The position numbers and the translations under genes were made by a program. DNA of 39,288 nt from Desulfobacteraceae bacterium (GTDB taxonomy: Bacteria > Desulfobacterota > Desulfobacteria > Desulfobacterales > JAABTS01). Below the pieces are notes generated by a model that worked only from the letters and a program-made list of their open reading frames with translations, was not told the origin of the DNA and made no database searches. Of the stretch, positions 35,045-39,288 are shown one piece after another. The number at the start of each line of letters is the position of its first letter. Position 1 is the first letter of the stretch. The stretch covers positions 1 through 39,288 of the forward strand of contig JAABTS010000038.1 of the NCBI GenBank assembly GCA_011389735.1, given 5' to 3'.

Positions 35045-35905
35045 CTATTCTTTTTTGATCCACTCATTGACCCGGTGTGGGTTTTCTTCAATCCATCTTA
35101 TAGCGGATTCATAAGGATCGGCGCCCTCCAAATTCCAAACCATGACTTTCTGCATATCCTCCGGCTTCCATTTGAATTCATCTAAAAACAGATACACGTC
35201 GGGCATATCCATATAGAGCCCTTTTCGAACGATAGTGGCGATATGTTCGGCGCCGCCGTAAATTCCCTTAGGGTCATCCAGATATCTGAGACGCCATTTT
35301 CCAAATTTCCAGTGGGGCGTCCACCCGGTCGCGACCGCCCATTGGTTTTTACTGATCCTATATTTCAATTCCGCGATCATGGTCTCGCCGGAGCCTTCAA
35401 CGAGTTCAAAACCGTCGAGCCGATAAACGGACATGGCTTTTTCCGTGGCGGACATGACTCCGGCCCCGGGATCGATACCGATAATGCGCCTGTCGAATTT
35501 TTCCGCATATACATTCAGCTCGTCAATGGAATCGACCTGTACATAATCCGGAACAACCAGCCCGATCTTTGTTCCGTTCAAATTTGGCCCCAGGTTGACC
35601 ACCTTGTCCGCCACATGTCTTAAATAATGGCCGTGCGCGGTCGGAAGCCAAGCCGCGACGATCGCATCCACATCGCCTACGGAAACCGCCTGCCACATGG
35701 CCGAAGCGCTCACCGGCGTAATATCGACATCGTATCCCATCTTTTCCTGAAGGATCGCTTTGACCACATTCGTGCCGGCCACTTCCGACGCCCATTCGAC
35801 ATACGCCAGTTCCACCTTTCCTTTTCCGCAAAATCCCGCCCGGCTGAAAATAAGCAAGAATACCGACACGATCAGAACCGGTGTAACTCCATATTTTTTT
35901 TTCAT
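35045..35905 (-). CDS. Glycine betaine/proline-type ABC transporter substrate-binding protein (OpuAC-like)
   Basis: A 286-residue periplasmic binding protein. The N-terminal signal peptide (MKKKYGVTPVLIVSVFLLIF) follows an ATG at 35905 with AGGA seven bases upstream; a longer frame to 35959 lacks a ribosome site. The OpuAC family core is visible: VELAYVEWASEVAGTNVVKA, AAWLPTAHGHYL, GIDPGAGVM and ATGWTPHWKF, whose Trp residues would form the aromatic cage for a quaternary amine. No ATPase or permease genes lie next to it, so it is an orphan receptor or works with a distant transporter. It converges with the kinase gene after six bases. Confidence 0.92.
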   Translation of the reverse strand: MKKKYGVTPVLIVSVFLLIFSRAGFCGKGKVELAYVEWASEVAGTNVVKAILQEKMGYDVDITPVSASAMWQAVSVGDVDAIVAAWLPTAHGHYLRHVADKVVNLGPNLNGTKIGLVVPDYVQVDSIDELNVYAEKFDRRIIGIDPGAGVMSATEKAMSVYRLDGFELVEGSGETMIAELKYRISKNQWAVATGWTPHWKFGKWRLRYLDDPKGIYGGAEHIATIVRKGLYMDMPDVYLFLDEFKWKPEDMQKVMVWNLEGADPYESAIRWIEENPHRVNEWIKKE

Positions 35906-36014
35906 AAAATTTCCTTTTACATTTTCACGTATTCGCTTCCGAAAAGCCTCACACAACACGAATACGGTTTATCCCAACGAGAAAAAGATATTTGAAAACC
36001 CGAAGGCCATATCG

Positions 36015-36824
36015 TCAAGTTGATTTGCGGGCTGATACGACCGCCCTCAACCGGGCCGGATAATCCGTTACAACGCCGTCCACCCGCATATCCAGCATTC
36101 TATACATGTCCGATTCCGCATTGATCGTCCATACATGAACGTCGAGATTTCTTAGATGCGCCGCGGTGACAAAGCGTTTTGTCAGAACTTTCAGGCCGCT
36201 TCCGTATTCCGGAATCTGAAGCGCGACGGCAGGAGATCGGAATCTTCCCGAAAATCCAAAAAGCTGCAATGCAAAAAAAATGCGAATTTCCAATTCGCTG
36301 GCCGAGGTGGACACATCCGGAAGCAGGCTCCTAAAGGCGGCGAGGGTTTTATGGTTGAACGACGCAACGGTCGTTTTATCTTCCATATGATACTCCCGGA
36401 TCAATTTACAAAACGCCGGAACCGAATCCGGACACTTGATATCGATATTCATAGACGCATTGGGAAATGCGGAAAAGACTTCGGAAACCTTCGGAATCCG
36501 GACGCCCTGATTTCGAAAAGGATACGTCTTTCCATGATCGGCCGTAAAACGATATCCGGCGTCCAAACGGCTGAGGGCGTCAAATGAATACTTCTTCACC
36601 GGGCCGGTTCCATTGGTCGTTCTGTCCACGCCGGGATCATGAATGACGACCGGCGCGCCGTCGGCGGTTGAATGAATGTCCATCTCAAGAACATCGGCTC
36701 CGGACGCCAGGGCGCGTTCAAACGCAAAAATCGTATTTTCCGGCCAAAGGCCTTTTCCGCCTCGATGCGCCATCACAAGAGGCGGATCGACACTTCGGGG
36801 CAAATCGAACCGTCCGGCAGGCAT
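36015..36824 (-). CDS. Glycerophosphodiester phosphodiesterase
   Basis: A 269-residue GDPD enzyme that splits glycerophosphodiesters into an alcohol and glycerol 3-phosphate. Signature residues: HRGGKGLWPENT (H20, R21, E29, N30), EMDIHSTADG (E47, D49) and VVIHD (H62), with a final DGVVTDYPARL as in the UgpQ type. There is no signal peptide, so it should act in the cytoplasm. It begins three bases after the TPR gene's stop with no ribosome site of its own, implying translational coupling. A choline or glycerol link to the neighbouring betaine-type binding protein is possible but not shown. Confidence 0.94.
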   Translation of the reverse strand: MPAGRFDLPRSVDPPLVMAHRGGKGLWPENTIFAFERALASGADVLEMDIHSTADGAPVVIHDPGVDRTTNGTGPVKKYSFDALSRLDAGYRFTADHGKTYPFRNQGVRIPKVSEVFSAFPNASMNIDIKCPDSVPAFCKLIREYHMEDKTTVASFNHKTLAAFRSLLPDVSTSASELEIRIFFALQLFGFSGRFRSPAVALQIPEYGSGLKVLTKRFVTAAHLRNLDVHVWTINAESDMYRMLDMRVDGVVTDYPARLRAVVSARKST

Positions 36825-36827
36825 CGC

Positions 36828-37805
36828 TTAACTTTTTTTCCTCCTGATTTCCATAAGCTTTTCCAGGCGGTCTTTCTGTTCTCGAAGGCCCTCCGGATCA
36901 CAGTCCGGATTGTTCTCAAGAATCTTGATTATTCGATTGACCGATGAAACGGCGGACGTATATTTTTTTTGAAGTAAATTTACGTTGGCGAGCCCTTGAA
37001 GTGAATGGATATTTTGTATATCGTAGGGCCCGCGTTCGGATTCATTGATGATCAAGGCCCTCGTGAATGACCGTTCGGCCTGTTCATAATCCTTTTGAAC
37101 CATCCGGCTGTTTCCGAGCGCCGTCAGAAACGGGATGGACTCCCGATGTTCCGGGCCTACAGCATTTTCCATGAAATCAAGCCCTCTTTGATAAAATTTT
37201 TCAGCCAGCTCGAAATCCTTTTTTATGAAATTGACATTCCCAAGGGAAAAACAAATCTCCGCCGTTTTTTGAAAGTTTGACTCTTTTTTGATATCAATCA
37301 ACTTCAGCGCTTCAATATACAATGGTTCAGCCGGTTCGGCGTTTCCGCCGCTCAAATAAAGATCCGCCAGATTTTTCAAATGCTCGGCGTGCATCGAATT
37401 TCCGGGAGTCGCGCCGGCCCCTCCCTTGACCACTGAAACCGCCCTTTCAAAATCGGCCTTCGCAAGAAAATAATTATCGGCCTCGGTGTAACAAAATCCA
37501 CGCAGTCTCAAGGAAGGCGCCAGCAGAGCGAGGCCGGCGTCAGGAGGTTCGGCGTCAGCGATTTTCAAAGCCTTTTCCGCTAGTTTCAGAGCCTCGCCAA
37601 CCTCTCCGTGCAACAACATGTCATACGCCTTCCGCGCATAAAAACGCCATTGTTCGGTGGGGGACAACTCCGGCCCATTTTTTATCTCGGCGTATCGATC
37701 TTTTAATTCCGTATACGAATAAGCGATTCGGTCTCTGTAAAAATACCCCGAAACACCGGCCGCCGCCAGCAAAATAAACATCAGTAATCGTACAACTATC
37801 TTCAT
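36828..37805 (-). CDS. Membrane-anchored TPR protein
   Basis: A 325-residue protein with an N-terminal hydrophobic anchor (about 5-22) and four to six tetratricopeptide repeats of the kinesin-light-chain kind (AEICFSLGNVNFIKKDFELA, LTALGNSRMVQKDYEQAERS). It would sit on the outer face of the membrane and mediate protein contacts. The ATG at 37805 has AAGGAT five bases before it; a TTG 24 bases upstream is less likely. It leads the GDPD gene by three bases. The specific partner is unknown. Confidence 0.88.
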   Translation of the reverse strand: MKIVVRLLMFILLAAAGVSGYFYRDRIAYSYTELKDRYAEIKNGPELSPTEQWRFYARKAYDMLLHGEVGEALKLAEKALKIADAEPPDAGLALLAPSLRLRGFCYTEADNYFLAKADFERAVSVVKGGAGATPGNSMHAEHLKNLADLYLSGGNAEPAEPLYIEALKLIDIKKESNFQKTAEICFSLGNVNFIKKDFELAEKFYQRGLDFMENAVGPEHRESIPFLTALGNSRMVQKDYEQAERSFTRALIINESERGPYDIQNIHSLQGLANVNLLQKKYTSAVSSVNRIIKILENNPDCDPEGLREQKDRLEKLMEIRRKKS

Positions 37806-37969
37806 TTTATCCTTCGATCTGCTTCTCAATCAGTTGATCAGATGAAACCCCATATCATAAAATACGATGGAATTTCAAGAAAATAACTAAAGCCAAAAAA
37901 GTTTAAGGATAATTTAAGGATAAAACGAAAATGATAGGTGAAAACGGAATCGAATTAGTACTTAAAGCG

Positions 37970-37992
37970 GGGGCTGGTTCTATTTTCGGCCT
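37970..37992 (+). mobile_element. Single MITE end, copy 3
   Basis: GGGCTGGTTCTATTTTCGGC (37971-37990) matches the left ends of the elements at 9401 and 16256; GGTTCTATTTTCGGC is identical to the 16256 copy. I find no matching right end before 38073, so this is a lone or truncated end. The rest of the 268-bp gap 37806-38073 holds only a weak seven-base inverted repeat (38024-38030 with 38057-38063). Confidence 0.6.
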
Positions 37993-38073
37993 TTTTAACC
38001 TAAACAATAAAACCGCGAATAAACACGAAAACAATTTCATGAACATTATTTGTATATTTCGTGGTATAGTCTT

Positions 38074-38985
38074 TCAGGGGTGGTGAAAATACAAAGATTC
38101 TTCATTCATCATCGTCCATTTGGAATGAAAGGATTCGCAGGATGAATTGTTTGTATTCAGGTAAATGGAAATTAGCGTCCCTTCCCCTTTTTCACTGTGA
38201 ATTTCAAGACTGCCGTTTAAATGCTCTAGTCGTTCCTGGATATTGAGCAGCCCGAATCCCTGTTTCCCGTTTTTTTTGAAAACGGCTTCCTGAACATCGA
38301 ATCCGGATCCGTTATCAACGACATCGATATGAATCGCTCCGTCGATATTCTTGAAAGAAAGCTGAATCTTGTCGGGGCGTGCGTGAAAAATGGAATTTAA
38401 CAATAGTTCCCGAACCACCCGGAACAAAAGGACTTCCAGAATTACAAAAATCGACGGCCCCGTCTTTGTTATCTTACATTCGATCGGGATCCGATAATTA
38501 TGCTGAAAATTATCCACCAGAGATTCAATGGCGGTTTCAAGACCTAGTTCGTAAAGAACGAGCGGACTGAGGTCAAATGCGATGGCGCGCATTTCCTCTA
38601 TAACCTGGTCGATATACCTGTAAATCTCGTCGAGCGCCTTATGGCAGGAATTTGTGGTGGCCTCTTCTCGAAGCGCTCCCAGTTTCATCCGCGATGTCGC
38701 CAGGGTCTGGCATACCTGTTCGTGAAGCACGGTCGCAAACCGGCGTCTTTCCGATTCCTCGATGTAAAAGGACTTTGAAAAAACAGATCTGAGACGATCG
38801 CGGCAGGCGTCGGGGATGGCTTTTTCCGTATTCGACAAATCAGTTTCCATTCCTGTAAAAACGCTATGAGCGGTCTTTACGGACGTTGCATCATGAGCTT
38901 TGAACCGGCGGCGTTTTTTTCCTCCGGCCGATTCCTCCAGGTACGTCCTGTTTTCCCGGCTAATGTTTGTAATGCACTTTTTCAT
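38074..38985 (-). CDS. Sensor histidine kinase, HisKA_3/NarX-UhpB type
   Basis: A 303-residue soluble kinase. The HisKA_3 dimerisation helix ERRRFATVLHEQVCQTLATS carries the phosphoacceptor His88; the HATPase has an N-box VVRELLLNSIFHA, DNGSGFD and GFGLLNIQERLEHLNG. Residues 1-60 are basic and not recognised as a sensor; there is no membrane segment. The start is uncertain: the ATG at 38985 overlaps the STAS gene by 26 bases, a TTG at 39024 lies farther inside it, and the next in-frame ATG is at 38850. No response regulator follows inside the window. Partner control by the overlapping STAS protein is plausible. Confidence 0.85.
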   Translation of the reverse strand: MKKCITNISRENRTYLEESAGGKKRRRFKAHDATSVKTAHSVFTGMETDLSNTEKAIPDACRDRLRSVFSKSFYIEESERRRFATVLHEQVCQTLATSRMKLGALREEATTNSCHKALDEIYRYIDQVIEEMRAIAFDLSPLVLYELGLETAIESLVDNFQHNYRIPIECKITKTGPSIFVILEVLLFRVVRELLLNSIFHARPDKIQLSFKNIDGAIHIDVVDNGSGFDVQEAVFKKNGKQGFGLLNIQERLEHLNGSLEIHSEKGEGTLISIYLNTNNSSCESFHSKWTMMNEESLYFHHP

Positions 38986-39253
38986 TGGAGCAAATATCGT
39001 ATGAATGGGGGCCGGTGAGTACAAACGACGCGGGACGTATTTTTAAGAAGGGCAAATTTTTATCCAACACATCCCGGCCGAAGGAATGAACTCTGTTCAA
39101 CCCTTCGGTATGGATGAATATTCTGGTGGCTTTTGTATTCTCTTTTAGCTTGTTGATCAGTTCACAGGCGGAATTACCGTCAAAATCGCCCCTTAACCTT
39201 AAATGAACGCCGTCCTTTCTTCTATTGAAATTTATATTGAAGTCCGTCCTCAT
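38960..39253 (-). CDS. Small STAS-like protein
   Basis: A 97-residue protein with the strand and helix pattern of a STAS or SpoIIAA-like fold (GVHLRLRGDFDGNSACELIN, ATRIFIHTEGLNRVHSFGRD). The usual phosphorylatable Ser position reads RVHSFGRD, so a Ser is present. GGAG lies six bases before the ATG at 39253. It overlaps the sensor kinase start, so both are made together; it may hold or report the kinase state. The family call rests on pattern only. Confidence 0.7.
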   Translation of the reverse strand: MRTDFNINFNRRKDGVHLRLRGDFDGNSACELINKLKENTKATRIFIHTEGLNRVHSFGRDVLDKNLPFLKIRPASFVLTGPHSYDICSNEKVHYKH

Positions 39254-39288
39254 ATTATTTCTCCGAAATCTCGGTTGTATTCGTTATA

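Overview
This window is chromosomal DNA of roughly 50% GC from a free-living Gram-negative bacterium. Its gene style fits a sulfate-reducer-like member of Desulfobacterota (Desulfobacterales type): a HrpA helicase with the long DUF3418 tail, a PocR-type hybrid histidine kinase, a GHKL/STAS pair like cyanobacterial slr1658/slr1659, a secreted protease with a C-terminal CFI box, and a DUF166 gene that appears to use selenocysteine. That assignment is an inference; no rRNA or other marker gene is present.

Layout. 1-2.4 kb (minus): the end of a surface-polysaccharide region, with a nucleotidyltransferase-fold gene cut by the window edge, a 104-bp palindromic element, wecG/tagA, and the decayed tail of an SGNH-hydrolase-like gene that once overlapped wecG. 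2.6-5.1 kb (plus): a GHKL/STAS regulatory pair, a Nudix hydrolase and an Smr-domain protein whose stop codon is the first unit of a 28-unit heptamer array. 5.3-9.3 kb: hrpA. 9.4-11.7 kb (minus): lepB, a small membrane-anchored protein and an MFS transporter, with a 169-bp MITE-like element inserted at the MFS stop codon. 12.1-16.2 kb (plus): a cNMP-binding/HD-GYP protein followed by a 1005-residue membrane protein of unknown function. 16.3-20.4 kb (minus): a Cys-rich small protein, a polytopic membrane protein and a B12-type radical SAM enzyme; a second MITE copy lies just downstream. 20.5-23.1 kb: a chemoreceptor with a C-terminal PilZ domain. 23.2-24.3 kb (minus): HU and an Ate/Bpt-type aminoacyl-tRNA-protein transferase.

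24.5-35.0 kb (plus): a likely long transcription unit behind a good sigma70-type promoter and a leader with competing hairpins. It holds a hypothetical gene, a SHOCT protein, an exported-looking PCMT, an ABC-F ATPase and the DUF166 gene, then a secreted M4 metalloprotease and a PocR-PAS-PAS-kinase-receiver protein. 35.0-37.8 kb (minus): an OpuAC-like glycine-betaine-type binding protein, a glycerophosphodiesterase and a TPR protein. 38.0-39.3 kb (minus): a STAS-like protein overlapping a HisKA_3 sensor kinase.

The main discovery candidate is the DUF166 gene at 28284-28931. A single in-frame TGA (codon 103) is followed by 112 well-preserved codons of the same protein. Seventeen bases after the TGA comes a perfect GAGGCA/TGCCTC hairpin with a GGTC loop, the geometry of a bacterial SECIS. 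Simple ORF calling breaks this gene. Secondary finds are a small non-autonomous transposon family (two complete copies with 7-8 bp target duplications and one lone end), a leader with alternative hairpins, a promoter-like element shared by two genes, and a gene relic upstream of wecG.
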